Shown: positions 13,016 to 21,612, numbered from the stretch's first letter. The stretch: DNA of 64,000 bases from Oscillospiraceae bacterium (GCA_022846095.1 AP025583.1:1116001-1180000); one strand, 5' to 3'. Made by a program: numbers and translations. The notes: generated from the sequence alone by a model not told the origin.

Positions 13016-13122
13016 TCAGGTTCCTCCCGTAAATTTTCTTTTTCTATACGGCAAACTACATCATACGATAGGGCGGGGCAAAATACGAGTACAAACCGGT
13101 TACAAAATGGGAAAGAATTCTC

Positions 13123-13641
13123 TCAGTCCGCGCGTGTATGCGCAAAATCGGGTACCCGCTGCACCAGCAGCACGGACACGCCGCCGGTGGCCGCCCCGGT
13201 GACCAGGGAGCACAGCAGCAGCGGGGGCAGGTAGACCAGGGGCGCGGGGGTGCGCAGCACCGCCATGGCGGCCAGAATCTGTCCGGCGTTGTGGGCGGCC
13301 GCCCCCGCCACGGACACGCCGAAGAGGGACAGCGCCGGCAGGCGCAGCAGCAGCGCCATCACCCCCAGGGCCAGCAGCCCGCCGGTGAGGGAGAAGGCCA
13401 GGGCCATCAAATTGCCCCCCAGCAGGGAGCCCAGCAGGCAGCGGGCGAGCAGAATGAGCAGCGCCTCCCGCCCGGACAGGCGGCACAGGGCGTACACCGT
13501 CACCAGGTTGGCCAGGCCCAGCCGCAGGCCGGGCAGGGGGATCAGGATGGTGAGGGGCACCAGACCCTCGGCCACCGACAGGGCCAGGGCCAGGGCGGTG
13601 AGCACGGCGCAGCGGGTCAGGCGGTAGACCGGCCTGGACAT
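13123..13641 (-). CDS. Gx transporter family membrane protein (Hpre_diP_synt_I type)
   Basis: A 172-residue membrane protein of about five helices, with the family pattern PGLRLGLANLVTVYAL near residue 40. The family was once called heptaprenyl diphosphate synthase component I and is now treated as a small ECF-like transporter. It is downstream of the NusG-II protein in the same direction (46-base gap), a pairing common in Firmicutes next to FMN-binding/ApbE genes. Those partner genes are absent here. The substrate is unknown. Confidence 0.82.
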   Translation of the reverse strand: MSRPVYRLTRCAVLTALALALSVAEGLVPLTILIPLPGLRLGLANLVTVYALCRLSGREALLILLARCLLGSLLGGNLMALAFSLTGGLLALGVMALLLRLPALSLFGVSVAGAAAHNAGQILAAMAVLRTPAPLVYLPPLLLCSLVTGAATGGVSVLLVQRVPDFAHTRAD

Positions 13642-13687
13642 GGGATTCCCCCTTTTTGTAAAAAAGATTAAAAGTTTCGGGAACTTT

Positions 13688-14107
13688 TCAGCCCGTCACC
13701 GCGTCTATGCCATCGGCTGCGCCGTTCTCCCCCGTCAGGGAGATGACCAGGCGGTTGGGCAGGCAGATGATCTGCTGTCCAGGCCGGTCGGCCCAGCCGG
13801 TGCGCAGGCAGTCCCCGCCGGGGCAGGCGCTCTCGGCGATGCGGATGCGGCCGTGGTCGGCCTCCACGATTAGGGGGTACGCCGCGCCCTCCACCGGCAG
13901 GTAAAAAGGCCCGGCCAGGGCGTTCAGGTCGTAGCGGGCCACCGTCTCATTGTCTAAGACGATCTCGGCGTACAAAAAGTTGGAGGGCGCGGGGCGCAGG
14001 ACCATAAAAATTGCCGCCGCGCACGCCAGCACCGCCAGCCCCACCAGGCCGTCCCAAAAAGTGGGCCGGGTCCGCCGGGCGGCGGGCCGGTTCGCAGGTG
14101 CAGACAT
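13688..14107 (-). CDS. NusG domain II-containing membrane-anchored protein
   Basis: A 139-residue protein with one TM helix (WDGLVGLAVLACAAAIFMVL) and an extracellular NusG-II beta domain containing the Cys pair of ESACPGGDCLRTGW. Two starts are possible. ATG 14167 has AGGAG, but the 20 residues it adds use codons unlike the rest of the gene. ATG 14107 has GGAAGGAGGG and matches family length, so it is preferred. It is the first gene of a pair with the Gx transporter; the function is unproven. Confidence 0.8.
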   Translation of the reverse strand: MSAPANRPAARRTRPTFWDGLVGLAVLACAAAIFMVLRPAPSNFLYAEIVLDNETVARYDLNALAGPFYLPVEGAAYPLIVEADHGRIRIAESACPGGDCLRTGWADRPGQQIICLPNRLVISLTGENGAADGIDAVTG

Positions 14108-14213
14108 GGCCGCCCTCCTTCCGTTCCAAAAAGTTCGCGCTGCGGGGGAAGAAAAGGGCCCTTTCATGGCATACTCCTAAGGGCGGCCTCCGCAGAAGAA
14201 AATTGCAGCTTCT

Positions 14214-14242
14214 ATTTTAGCACAGCCGCCCCGCTCTGGCAA
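14214..14242 (-). promoter_or_regulatory. promoter of the NusG-II/Gx pair
   Basis: Minus strand: TTGCCA (14237-14242), 17-base spacer, then TAAAAT (14214-14219) preceded by TGC, an extended -10. It mirrors the divergent promoter at 14273-14301. Confidence 0.75.
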
Positions 14243-14272
14243 AGGGCAAATGGTGCCATTGGGTTTTTCCTG

Positions 14273-14301
14273 TTGCAAAGCGGCGGGCTTTCTGCTAAAA
14301 T
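14273..14301 (+). promoter_or_regulatory. promoter of the 260-residue membrane protein
   Basis: TTGCAA (14273-14278), 17-base spacer, then TAAAAT (14296-14301) preceded by TGC. It is almost the same layout as the divergent promoter 30 bases away. Confidence 0.75.
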
Positions 14302-14385
14302 AAGTGAGATTGATGATTCGGGGAGAAACGGGCCGAACCCCGGCTTCCGGCCCCAATAATACCAGATACCACGGGAGATGGATAC

Positions 14386-15168
14386 ATGGACAAGAGGAAA
14401 GATGCAGAGCGCGTACGGCTGGAGCGGGCCAGGCAGGAGGACGCGGCACTCAACCGGGTGCTGATCATTATCGTGGGAGCGGTCGTCCTGGAGGCCATCC
14501 TCTTCCTGCTCAACCGCTTCTATGTCAGCTATACGATAGACGATATTGCCCGGGTGCAGGCCATCCTGGCGGCAATTAAGGTGCTGCTGGTCGCCTTCCC
14601 CATCTGCTTTGTGGGCAGCTTGGTCTGGCTGCTGGCGGCGCGGAAGAACGGCCGGCGCATGCTGCTGCCCGGCATCTGTACCGGCTCCTTCGCGGCCCTG
14701 TCCATCTGCGCGGTGGCGGCCCGCTTCTTCCGGGAGAGCGGCATCCCCGCCCTCTGCGTCCTGGTGCCCGCCCTGGCGGCGCTGGGGCTGGTGTACTACC
14801 TCTACCAGCGGGAGTTCTTCGTGGTGGCCGCGGCCAGCGCGGGGGGCCTGCTGGGGGTGTGGCTGATCCGGCGCGGGACCGGCCGGCTCGTCCTCTACCC
14901 CTTCCTGATCCTGGCGGCGCTGGCCCTGGGGGCCGCGGTGGTGCTGGCGGTCATGCTGCAGAAGAACCAGGGCGTGCTCAAGCGGGGCGGCCGGGAGCTC
15001 CAAATTTTGCCCCGCAACGCCAACTACGTCATGATCTACGTGACCTGCGCCCTGGTGGCCGCCGTGCTGATCGCCGCCATGGCGGTGGGCGGGCAGGTCA
15101 TCCTGTACGCCGCGCTGGTGGCCTGGCTGCTGATTATGGCGGTCTACTACACCGTGAAGCTGATGTAA
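14386..15168 (+). CDS. polytopic membrane protein of unknown function
   Basis: 260 residues. A charged N-terminus (about residues 1-20) is followed by roughly seven hydrophobic helices and a basic loop (about residue 190-205). I do not recognise a family. ATG follows GGGAGATGGATAC. It is a single gene with its own extended -10 promoter and a strong terminator. Its codon use matches the host flank, so it looks like a resident gene. Confidence 0.75.
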   Translation: MDKRKDAERVRLERARQEDAALNRVLIIIVGAVVLEAILFLLNRFYVSYTIDDIARVQAILAAIKVLLVAFPICFVGSLVWLLAARKNGRRMLLPGICTGSFAALSICAVAARFFRESGIPALCVLVPALAALGLVYYLYQREFFVVAAASAGGLLGVWLIRRGTGRLVLYPFLILAALALGAAVVLAVMLQKNQGVLKRGGRELQILPRNANYVMIYVTCALVAAVLIAAMAVGGQVILYAALVAWLLIMAVYYTVKLM

Positions 15169-15180
15169 AAAACAAGTGAA

Positions 15181-15215
15181 GAGCCGTCCGCCTGCAAGGC
15201 GGACGGCTCTTTTTT
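15181..15215 (+). terminator. intrinsic terminator
   Basis: A 12-base stem GAGCCGTCCGCC/GGCGGACGGCTC (15181-15192 with 15198-15209) followed by TTTTTT. Confidence 0.95.
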
Positions 15216-15225
15216 ATGTCAAAAC

Positions 15226-15636
15226 ACTTAGGCGGATAAGGCGAACGAAAAGCGGGCGATTCGTGAATCGCCCCTACGGCTCTGGAGCGGCGGGCCGATT
15301 TGGGCATCGGCCCCTACGAGTGCCAAGCGCTGTATGGGGCATGGCAGTACGTGCGGCTTTTATCGGCACCTGTTGAACCGCAACTACTTTCAAGTCTGGG
15401 CGGGTCATGTGCCGCAGGGGCGGCAGCCCTACTGACAAAGGGCACGGGCCGAACCGAGCCCTGATTGCTTTCAGGTTTTGCAGGTTACCTGAACCGCACC
15501 GCCTGTTTCTTCCCGGGGTTCTTTGCAAGCAAAGAATCCCGCCGCCGGAGGCCGGGCCTCCAAAAAGGAAACGGATTGCCGCGTCGGCCCCGCGGGGCAT
15601 CCTCGCAATGACAGGGTGCGCCTTATCCGCCTAAGT
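15226..15636. repeat. 411-base composite element with perfect 18-base terminal inverted repeats
   Basis: ACTTAGGCGGATAAGGCG at 15226-15243 recurs inverted at 15619-15636. Inside are small palindromic modules: GGGCGATTCGTGAATCGCCC near 15250, a GGGCCGAT...ATCGGCCC module near 15290, and a GGATTGCCGCGT...CTCGCAATGACAGG module near 15570. These resemble dispersed intergenic repeats that I recall from gut Clostridia. It has no reading frame with coding signs and no clear target duplication. It looks like a non-autonomous, MITE-like insertion, or a nest of them, between the terminator and the Na/Pi gene. Confidence 0.6.
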
Positions 15637-15661
15637 CGTATTGATTGGCAGTCGGGCCTTC

Positions 15662-17437
15662 CTATTTATGCTCGATGGGGGCGTAGTACTTCTCCCGGCA
15701 GGCCTCGAACATGGCGTCGAAGTCGTGGTCCTGGCCGTGGTGCAGGGCCCGCATGTAGGCGTGGGAGTCGGTGCGGATAAGGGCGTCCTTGGGGGCGGTC
15801 TGGCGGACGATGTAGAGGGCCACGTTGGAGCAGTGGTCGGAGATACGCTCCAGGTTGATCAGCAGCTCCAGGAACTGGGTGCCCTGCTCGATGGTGCACT
15901 CGCCGGTCTTGAGGCGCTCGATATGGCGGGAGCGCAGCTCGTCCCGCATCAGGTCCACCACCTCCTCGATGGGCTCCACCTGGAGGGCCTGGGTACGGGA
16001 GCGGGTCTCGTAGCAGGCCAGGGTGCGGTCCAGGGCCTCCCCCACGGCGGAGGTGAGGGCGGCCATCTCCTTCTTTCCGGCGGCGGAGAAGGAGAGCTTT
16101 TGGTTGTGGAGGATGGTGGCGGACTCGGAGACGTTCACCGAGTAGTCGCCGATACGCTCAAAGTCGGACAGGGTGTGCAGCAGCTCGGAGACCTTCGTGC
16201 TCTCCTCGTTGGTGAGGGCGCGGTCGGTGAGCTTGACCAGATAGTTGTCCAGCAGGCCCTCCAGCTTGTCCAGCGCCGTCTCGGTCTCGGCAAGGCGCTC
16301 CAGCTTCTTGGCGTCGTACTTGTCCAGCAGCTCCACGGCCAGGCGGTAGTTGTCCCGGGCGAACTCGCCCATCTGGACCACCGCGTCGTGGGCCTTCTCC
16401 AGCGCCAGGGAGGGGGAGGCCAGGAAGCGCTCGTCCAGCACGGAGACCTCCCGCTGATCCGCGTCCCCGGGCACCACGTGCTCCACCAGGGCCACCAGCA
16501 GCTTGTTGAAGGGCAGCAGCACCGCGGTGCAGGCGATATTGAAGCACAGGTGGAGGTTTGCGATGCTGCCCATGTTCATGGTGTCGGTCCAGAAGGGGAA
16601 CTTGAACAGGGCGTTGCCCGCGTAGAGCACGGCCAGGAAGAACAGTGAGCCGATGATATTAAAGAACAGGTGGATCATGGCGGTGCGCTTGGCGTTCTTG
16701 CTGGCCCCGATGCCGGAGAGCAGGGCGGTGATACAGGTGCCGATGTTCTGGCCCATAATGAGGGGCATGGCGATGTTGAAGCTCACCACGCCGGTGGTGC
16801 TGATGGCCTGGAGGATGCCCATGGAGGCCGAGGAGCTCTGGAGCAGGGCGGTGACGGCGGCGCCCACGAGCACACCCAGTAGGGGGTTGGAGAAGGCGGT
16901 GAAGAGGGACTGGAACTCGGGCAGGTCCTGGAGCGGGGCCACCGAGACGGACATGGTCTGCATCCCGATGAACAGCAGCCCCAGGCCCAGGATAATCTGG
17001 CCCACGGTCTTTTTATGGCCGCCCTTGATGAACATATAGAAAACGATGCCCACCACCGCCAGAATGGGCCCCAGGAAGGAGGGCTTGAGCAGGGTGAGGA
17101 AGAAATTATCGGAGGAGATGTCGCCCAGGCGCAGCAGCTGGGCGGTGACGGTGGTGCCGATGTTGGCGCCCATGATGATGCCCACGGTCTGGTTGAGCTT
17201 CATGATGCCGGCGTTGACGAAGCCCACGCACATGACGGTGGTGGCGGCCGAGCTCTGAATCAGGCCGGTGACGACGGCGCCCAGCAGCACCCCCTTGAAA
17301 ACGTTGCTGGTCAGGCGCTCCAAAACGCTCTCCAGGCGGCCGCTGGAGAGCTTCTCCAGGCCGTCGGTCATGGTGGACATGCCGAACAGGAACGTGGCGA
17401 TAGCGCCCAGCATGGCGACTACATCCGCAATACTCAC
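15662..17437 (-). CDS. Na/Pi cotransporter family protein with C-terminal PhoU domain
   Basis: 591 residues. Two inverted Na_Pi_cotrans repeats each contain the QSSAATT / QSSSASMG motif (about residues 60 and 205), within about eight membrane helices. A cytoplasmic PhoU-like helical domain (about residues 340-560) follows. It probably exports or co-transports phosphate with Na+. It starts at GTG 17437 behind GGAGGAAAACA. It is divergent from sigK, and no pho regulator lies nearby. Confidence 0.92.
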   Translation of the reverse strand: MSIADVVAMLGAIATFLFGMSTMTDGLEKLSSGRLESVLERLTSNVFKGVLLGAVVTGLIQSSAATTVMCVGFVNAGIMKLNQTVGIIMGANIGTTVTAQLLRLGDISSDNFFLTLLKPSFLGPILAVVGIVFYMFIKGGHKKTVGQIILGLGLLFIGMQTMSVSVAPLQDLPEFQSLFTAFSNPLLGVLVGAAVTALLQSSSASMGILQAISTTGVVSFNIAMPLIMGQNIGTCITALLSGIGASKNAKRTAMIHLFFNIIGSLFFLAVLYAGNALFKFPFWTDTMNMGSIANLHLCFNIACTAVLLPFNKLLVALVEHVVPGDADQREVSVLDERFLASPSLALEKAHDAVVQMGEFARDNYRLAVELLDKYDAKKLERLAETETALDKLEGLLDNYLVKLTDRALTNEESTKVSELLHTLSDFERIGDYSVNVSESATILHNQKLSFSAAGKKEMAALTSAVGEALDRTLACYETRSRTQALQVEPIEEVVDLMRDELRSRHIERLKTGECTIEQGTQFLELLINLERISDHCSNVALYIVRQTAPKDALIRTDSHAYMRALHHGQDHDFDAMFEACREKYYAPIEHK

Positions 17438-17473
17438 TGTTTTCCTCCAAATCTGGCCCCATTGCCAAATTTT

Positions 17474-17501
17474 TCATATTTTCTGACTTTTTTCATACAC
17501 A
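17474..17501 (+). promoter_or_regulatory. candidate sigma-E-type promoter of sigK
   Basis: TCATATT (17474-17480), a 13-base spacer, then CATACACA (17494-17501). This fits the sigma-E consensus KMATATT / CATACAMT known from B. subtilis except for the last base and a slightly short spacer. It would give a leader of about 180 bases before the sigK ATG. Mother-cell sigma-E control is what sigK biology predicts, but this site is inferred from pattern alone. Confidence 0.45.
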
Positions 17502-17686
17502 ACCACGATAATTATATACACCTCGACCCATTTCGTAAATCCCCGGCGGACACTTTCTGCAAATTTTACAAATACGATAGTTACCCATCGGTTTAGCGGG
17601 GAAAATTTGTGCGCATGACTGTCCGGCATAGGGACTTGCACAGCGGGAATAGGATACTGCAAGAGAAATCAAGGAGGTTTTCCGTT

Positions 17687-18016
17687 ATGTTCTCAGCCTG
17701 TGTCCTGCTGATGCTCAATAGCCTGTTCTTTTCCCTGCGCCTGTCGGGGGGCGGGGGCTCCTTTCCCCGGCCGCTGAAGGCCGAGGAGGAGCGGATGTAC
17801 CTGGAGCGGATGGCCCAGGGCGATATGGAGGCCCGCAACACCCTCATCGAGCACAACCTGCGCCTGGTGGCGCACATTATTAAGAAGTACTACACCCAGT
17901 CGGGGGACCAGGACGATCTGATCTCCATCGGCACCATCGGGCTTATCAAGGGGATTACCACGTTTAAGGCGGACAAGAACGTCAGGCTGGCCACCTACGC
18001 CAGCCGGTGCATTGAA
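17687..18016 (+). CDS. sigK: sigK piece 1 (pro-sigma-K, residues 1-110)
   Basis: The N-terminal third of pro-sigma-K, the RNA polymerase sigma factor of the late mother cell. The start [21 protein letters not shown] is the hydrophobic pro-sequence that tethers the precursor to membrane until SpoIVFB cleavage. [15 protein letters not shown] and [20 protein letters not shown] are sigma region 2. ATG 17687 follows AAGGAGGTTTTCCGTT. After Glu110 (GAA 18014-18016) the frame enters element 1 and stops at 18113-18115, giving a useless 142-residue fragment. Continuity resumes at AAC 28953. It needs DNA excision to be functional. Confidence 0.95.
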
Positions 18017-18042
18017 AATGCTATCCTAACAATACTTCCTCG
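17995..18042 (+). other. attL of element 1
   Basis: The left junction. sigK sequence up to GAA (18014-18016), core AA (18017-18018), then a recombinase arm at 18019-18042 (TGCTATCCT...ACTTCCTCG). This arm is the inverted partner, 21 of 24 bases, of the arm at 28929-28952. Confidence 0.85.
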
Positions 18043-18117
18043 CTTGGGTGCCTTATGTTTGAACAATCCTCCCAGACGTGGACCCCGCTTCTGTGGGCGG
18101 CTCCTGGACTGGTAATT

Positions 18118-18624
18118 ATGCGGCGCAAGACCTCCAAGGGCATCCAGACAGCACCAATGTATGTCCACAGCTTCAGACCAACACGAACACGTAAAGAGTC
18201 AGAGGCAAAGCAAGCGACGGAGATAGACCCGACCACGCTTACCACTACGGCGGACAAGCTACGTTACTATCGGCACCTTCGAGGGCTGGAACAAAAGGAG
18301 GTTGCCGCGCATGTAGGAATGTATCGCGGCACCTATGCTGGATATGAGGACCCGACTGCCCGCGACTACTATCCCTTGGACAAGCTAGAGCCGATTGCGG
18401 CCCTGCTCGGTGTTCCGCTTCTGGACCTTCTGGACGATTACAACCGTTTTCTTTATGATGGGCAGGGGCGTCAAGTTAGAGCATTAAGAGAAAGCCTTGG
18501 CCTATCGCGTAAGGAGCTTGCGGACAAGCTAGGTATTTGGACATCAACTGTCCGAGATTGGGAAACCGAATCCGTTCGGTTGACCGCTACCACATGGCGC
18601 AAGCTGTTCGCCCAACGTCCATAA
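18118..18624 (+). CDS. tandem XRE-type helix-turn-helix protein
   Basis: 168 residues from ATG 18118. Two helix-turn-helix domains are visible: residues about 40-98 (RGLEQKEVAAHVGMYRGTYAGYE) and about 118-165 (LGLSRKELADKLGIWTSTVRDWE). It is a probable DNA-binding regulator and the first gene inside element 1. No good ribosome-binding site precedes this ATG, and the open frame extends upstream without a stop to the attachment site. In the excised circle it is continuous with the serine recombinase frame. The true start may therefore differ between the integrated and circular states. Confidence 0.75.
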   Translation: MRRKTSKGIQTAPMYVHSFRPTRTRKESEAKQATEIDPTTLTTTADKLRYYRHLRGLEQKEVAAHVGMYRGTYAGYEDPTARDYYPLDKLEPIAALLGVPLLDLLDDYNRFLYDGQGRQVRALRESLGLSRKELADKLGIWTSTVRDWETESVRLTATTWRKLFAQRP

Positions 18625-18629
18625 AAATC

Positions 18630-18659
18630 ATATGGGGAAGCCAATTGGCTTCCCCATAT
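18630..18659. terminator. bidirectional hairpin between convergent genes
   Basis: A perfect palindrome ATATGGGGAAGCCAA/TTGGCTTCCCCATAT, flanked by A-rich sequence on the left and ATTGTTT on the right. Confidence 0.75.
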
Positions 18660-18662
18660 TGT

Positions 18663-18890
18663 TTAGGTAATAAGAGACTCTATCAACGCCTTTTTTTGTT
18701 CAGCCGAACAGTTAAGACCTTTGACCTTTGTAATTACCGCGTCGGCATGTACCTGTGCTACTCTTTTCCTCAAGATTGACAAATCGGCAGGATAATGTAC
18801 AATAAGGTTAAATCCATAAGCGGTATCCTCCGTCACGGCCCCACCCCCGCTGCAAGGATATGCGGCCACCTTGTCCAACTTGCTGCTCAT
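18663..18890 (-). CDS. small protein of unknown function
   Basis: A 75-residue protein starting MSSKLDKVAAYPCSGGG with a GGAGG site seven bases before ATG 18890. It has a mixed alpha/beta look with a Lys-rich helical end and no TM. I do not recognise the family. The good ribosome-binding site and balanced composition argue that it is real. An in-frame ATG upstream at 18908 lacks a site. Confidence 0.6.
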   Translation of the reverse strand: MSSKLDKVAAYPCSGGGAVTEDTAYGFNLIVHYPADLSILRKRVAQVHADAVITKVKGLNCSAEQKKALIESLIT

Positions 18891-19042
18891 ACTATGCCTC
18901 CAGCTCACAATGTTCAGCTTTTTAGGCCTATCACCAACTGGGTGGCTGTAGTTACCAGGGCTGACATATGAGTATGGAGGACTTTAATTCAATAAAGTTT
19001 TCTACTTAAAACCGTCATATACAAGCTTTTTTCAAAAAAGAG

Positions 19043-19078
19043 AGTCCCCGCACACCAGATAAATGGTGTGCGGGGACT
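19043..19078 (-). terminator. intrinsic terminator of the XRE repressor gene
   Basis: Stem AGTCCCCGCACACCA (19043-19057) with TGGTGTGCGGGGACT (19064-19078). The minus-strand T-run comes from the A-tract at about 19035-19040. Confidence 0.85.
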
Positions 19079-19098
19079 TTTGGTTTATATTGAGAATA

Positions 19099-19455
19099 TC
19101 AGCCTTTTAATATTGACTCTACCTCTTCTAACGACCGAATAAAGGCAAGCACTGCCCGGGCCTGGGCCTCGGACATCTGCTCAACCTGTGCTATAGCTCG
19201 CTGGTGGGCTATTGACAGCCCGGGATTTTTAGCGCGGGTCTTCATCTTGGGTTCTACCCCATTAAGCACCCAATTGGTTGCATAGCCCAAGCGGTGCTCG
19301 ATGACCTCGGCCAGCGCGGGGGAAACAGTTTTGTTGCGGCCGCTGATTAGACTAGATATATAACTGGGCGACACACCTAGTATTGACGCAAATTCATTCT
19401 GCTTCAAAGCGTTTTCTTTTAAAATTAACTGAATACGTTCTGGTAATGTCATCAT
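19099..19455 (-). CDS. XRE-family repressor-like regulator
   Basis: A 118-residue protein with an N-terminal helix-turn-helix (LKQNEFASILGVSPSYISSLISGRN, about residues 18-42) and a C-terminal helical tail, the design of phage-type repressors. It is divergent from the 19572 gene across a region with an excellent promoter and small palindromes, so it probably controls that promoter and its own. ATG 19455 is preferred over GTG 19461. Confidence 0.82.
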   Translation of the reverse strand: MMTLPERIQLILKENALKQNEFASILGVSPSYISSLISGRNKTVSPALAEVIEHRLGYATNWVLNGVEPKMKTRAKNPGLSIAHQRAIAQVEQMSEAQARAVLAFIRSLEEVESILKG

Positions 19456-19511
19456 AAGCACCTGCTTTCACAAAAACTATATCACAAAAAATTTACTCAG
19501 TCAACTTTAAC

Positions 19512-19552
19512 TTGACAAGTTTATTAAATCAATATATACTTTACTTGGTAAA
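19512..19552 (+). promoter_or_regulatory. promoter and candidate operator of the 19572 operon
   Basis: TTGACA (19512-19517), 17-base spacer, TATACT (19535-19540): near consensus. A palindrome TTTACTTGGTAAA (19540-19552) sits right at the expected transcription start. This suits binding by the divergent XRE repressor (inference). Confidence 0.75.
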
Positions 19553-19571
19553 TTTATGGGGAGGCGATACA

Positions 19572-19724
19572 ATGAACGACAAGGAAAAGGCCATAGAGGC
19601 TATTGCGGGACTTAGTGAGGAGCAGGCGCAAAAGGTACTGATTTTTATGGCCGGATTGCAGGCCGGACAAAAATTGGATGCAGATGCCATGGAGGCGCTA
19701 GAGGAGCCTAAGCCTAGTACATAG
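19572..19724 (+). CDS. small acidic helical protein
   Basis: 50 residues (MNDKEKAIEAIAGLSEEQAQKVLIFMAGLQAG...). Its middle, EEQAQKVLIFMAGL, echoes the tail of the divergent XRE repressor (EAQARAVLAFIRSL). It may pair with or compete with that protein. GGAGG lies eight bases before the ATG. It is the first gene of the operon running to 20017 or beyond. Confidence 0.65.
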   Translation: MNDKEKAIEAIAGLSEEQAQKVLIFMAGLQAGQKLDADAMEALEEPKPST

Positions 19725-19735
19725 GGGGAGGACAT

Positions 19736-20017
19736 ATGATAGGCACGATGACATACCGGGGCTACACGGGCACCATCGATTTTTGCGGTGTAGACGGCGG
19801 CTTCATTGGGGAGGTTTTGGGGCAACCGCTTATATCGTATGAGGGCGATACCCTTGCAGCGCTTCGGGAAGATTTTTGGGCGGCAATAGATGAGTACCTA
19901 GAAAACACGGAATATCAAGCAAAAAGGAGACAGAACAATGAAAAAAAGATTGTTGGCACTGGCATTATCCCTTTCCCTGGCTCTGGGGCTTTGCGCCCCG
20001 GCCCTAGCAACCGCTGA
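19736..20017 (+). CDS. HicB-like N-terminal domain protein, C-terminus displaced
   Basis: The first 60 residues (YRGYTGTIDFCGVDGGFIGEVLGQ... ALREDFWAAIDEYL) are a HicB-like antitoxin fold, paralogous to the start of the 21613 gene. After about residue 62 the frame overlaps the signal-peptide region of the next gene and reads low-complexity residues. The DNA-binding ribbon-helix-helix half that HicB proteins normally carry is missing. It looks like an antitoxin truncated by insertion or duplication. GGGGGAGGACAT precedes the ATG. No HicA toxin gene is seen. Confidence 0.65.
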   Translation: MIGTMTYRGYTGTIDFCGVDGGFIGEVLGQPLISYEGDTLAALREDFWAAIDEYLENTEYQAKRRQNNEKKIVGTGIIPFPGSGALRPGPSNR

Positions 20018-21512
20018 GATGCATTTTGTCGACGTCCCGACAAGTCACTGGGCGTTTGACCCGATTGAGCGAGCCTACAGCGAAGGCGTTATGATGGGTA
20101 CCGGCGGGGATGCCGCTCAGCACAATGGTAAGTTTTCTCCCAGCGATACCCTGACGGCTGCGCAATTTGCCGTTATCCTCACCCGGGCCTTCTATCCCGA
20201 CAAGGTGAACGCCCAGACCACCCTGGACCCCTGGTACGCCCCGGCTGTCGCGGTGGGTAAGGAAGTCGGCCTCTTCACCAACGTGAGCGTCAAGTGGGAC
20301 GACCCCGCCAGCATCAACAAGCCCATCAACCGCTACAACATGGCGGCCATGGTCAATAACATCCTGCTCGACAAGGGCGTGCCTTCGCTGAGCAGCGGCA
20401 AGATTTGGGAGACCTCTCTGGGTATCCCTGACTACGAGGACGACGCTGCCTTTGCGTATCGGGTCAACATGGCTACTGTGGTGTACTACGGCATCATCAC
20501 CGGCACCGACTCCAAGGGCACCTTCTCGGGCGACCAGTTTGTGAGCCGCGCCCAGGCCGCTACCATCTACTGCCGTCTGGCTGACGTGCTGGCCAACAAC
20601 GGCGCCACGGTGACCCCCAGCAATCCTACCGAGACTACCAAGCCCAGTGAGCCCAGCAACACCACCAACCCCAACGAGACTACCGAGCCCTCTGAGACCA
20701 CCAAGCCCAGCGGTTCTTCCGGCGCTGTGGGCACCATCAGCGACGAGACTGTTACCCTGAGTCTGAGCACCCACAAGCCCACCACCGATTACTGGTCCAG
20801 CGCTCCTGCGGACGTCAAGGCCATCACCGACAAGGATATGTTTAACTCGGCCGTGCAGACCTACAAGGACCACAACCTGATTGCGACTGAGGGAACCATT
20901 ACCCGCGGCACCAATTACAACTACAACTATGCGTGTTATGCGGCTGATGCCAATGCTACTAATCAGCGGATGATTGAAAGTGCTCTGAACGTTATGGGCT
21001 ATGGCTATGACGGATATGGACGGCGTTCTGGCCTCTCCAATGCCGACTCCCCTAATGTTGGTATTATCCGGTACAACCGCAACGCCACCGAGGGCGCAAA
21101 GTATGATACTGAGTTCGCGCCCATCTTTGCAAAATTCTCCTCTGGCATGAGCGATAAGGAAAAGGTCAGTATCATGATTGACGCCATGGTAGACCGTTTC
21201 TCTTATGGCGACGACGAATTCACTTGGCTGAATGGTAAAACCGTTGGCGAGTGCAAAAGCTACGCCAATTCTTTCCAGGCGATTTGTTCTGCCGCTGGCA
21301 TTCCCTGTATCTATTATGGAGCCGACGAAGTAAATCATGCCTGGAATCTTGTCTACATTGACAGCACCTGGTACTATGTGGATGTCTCTGGGGACCCTGA
21401 CCCCACGTTTAAGCTGGAGTCCGAAATGAGAGGTAACGGTGTTTACAGTGTAATCACGGAAGACGCTGACTACATCAAGGTTGCCAAGGCCATCATCGAA
21501 GCGGCCTGCTAA
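19938..21512 (+). CDS. secreted SLH-domain / transglutaminase-like protein
   Basis: A 524-residue exported protein: signal peptide (residues 1-25, cleavage near ALA-TA), S-layer-homology repeats (about 28-215), a Thr/Pro/Glu-rich spacer of near repeats (about 220-260), then a transglutaminase-like Cys protease fold. The catalytic residues are visible as Cys in VGECKSYANSFQ, His in NHAWNLV and Asp in WYYVDVS. It probably anchors to the cell wall and acts on cell-surface or spore-coat proteins. AAAAGGAGACAG precedes the ATG, which overlaps the HicB-like frame. It is unusual cargo for such an element. Confidence 0.85.
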   Translation: MKKRLLALALSLSLALGLCAPALATAEMHFVDVPTSHWAFDPIERAYSEGVMMGTGGDAAQHNGKFSPSDTLTAAQFAVILTRAFYPDKVNAQTTLDPWYAPAVAVGKEVGLFTNVSVKWDDPASINKPINRYNMAAMVNNILLDKGVPSLSSGKIWETSLGIPDYEDDAAFAYRVNMATVVYYGIITGTDSKGTFSGDQFVSRAQAATIYCRLADVLANNGATVTPSNPTETTKPSEPSNTTNPNETTEPSETTKPSGSSGAVGTISDETVTLSLSTHKPTTDYWSSAPADVKAITDKDMFNSAVQTYKDHNLIATEGTITRGTNYNYNYACYAADANATNQRMIESALNVMGYGYDGYGRRSGLSNADSPNVGIIRYNRNATEGAKYDTEFAPIFAKFSSGMSDKEKVSIMIDAMVDRFSYGDDEFTWLNGKTVGECKSYANSFQAICSAAGIPCIYYGADEVNHAWNLVYIDSTWYYVDVSGDPDPTFKLESEMRGNGVYSVITEDADYIKVAKAIIEAAC

Positions 21513-21518
21513 ACCGTT

Positions 21519-21553
21519 CAAGGGGCGGTCCCAGCAATGGGGCCGCCCCTTTC
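21519..21553 (+). terminator. intrinsic terminator after the transglutaminase gene
   Basis: GC stem AAGGGGCGGTCCC with GGGGCCGCCCCTT, short T-run. Confidence 0.75.
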
Positions 21554-21612
21554 CAACAACAAGTGTGTTCAGTAAGCGGCCCCCGGAGAAATCCGGGGGC
21601 GGAGGGATTGCT

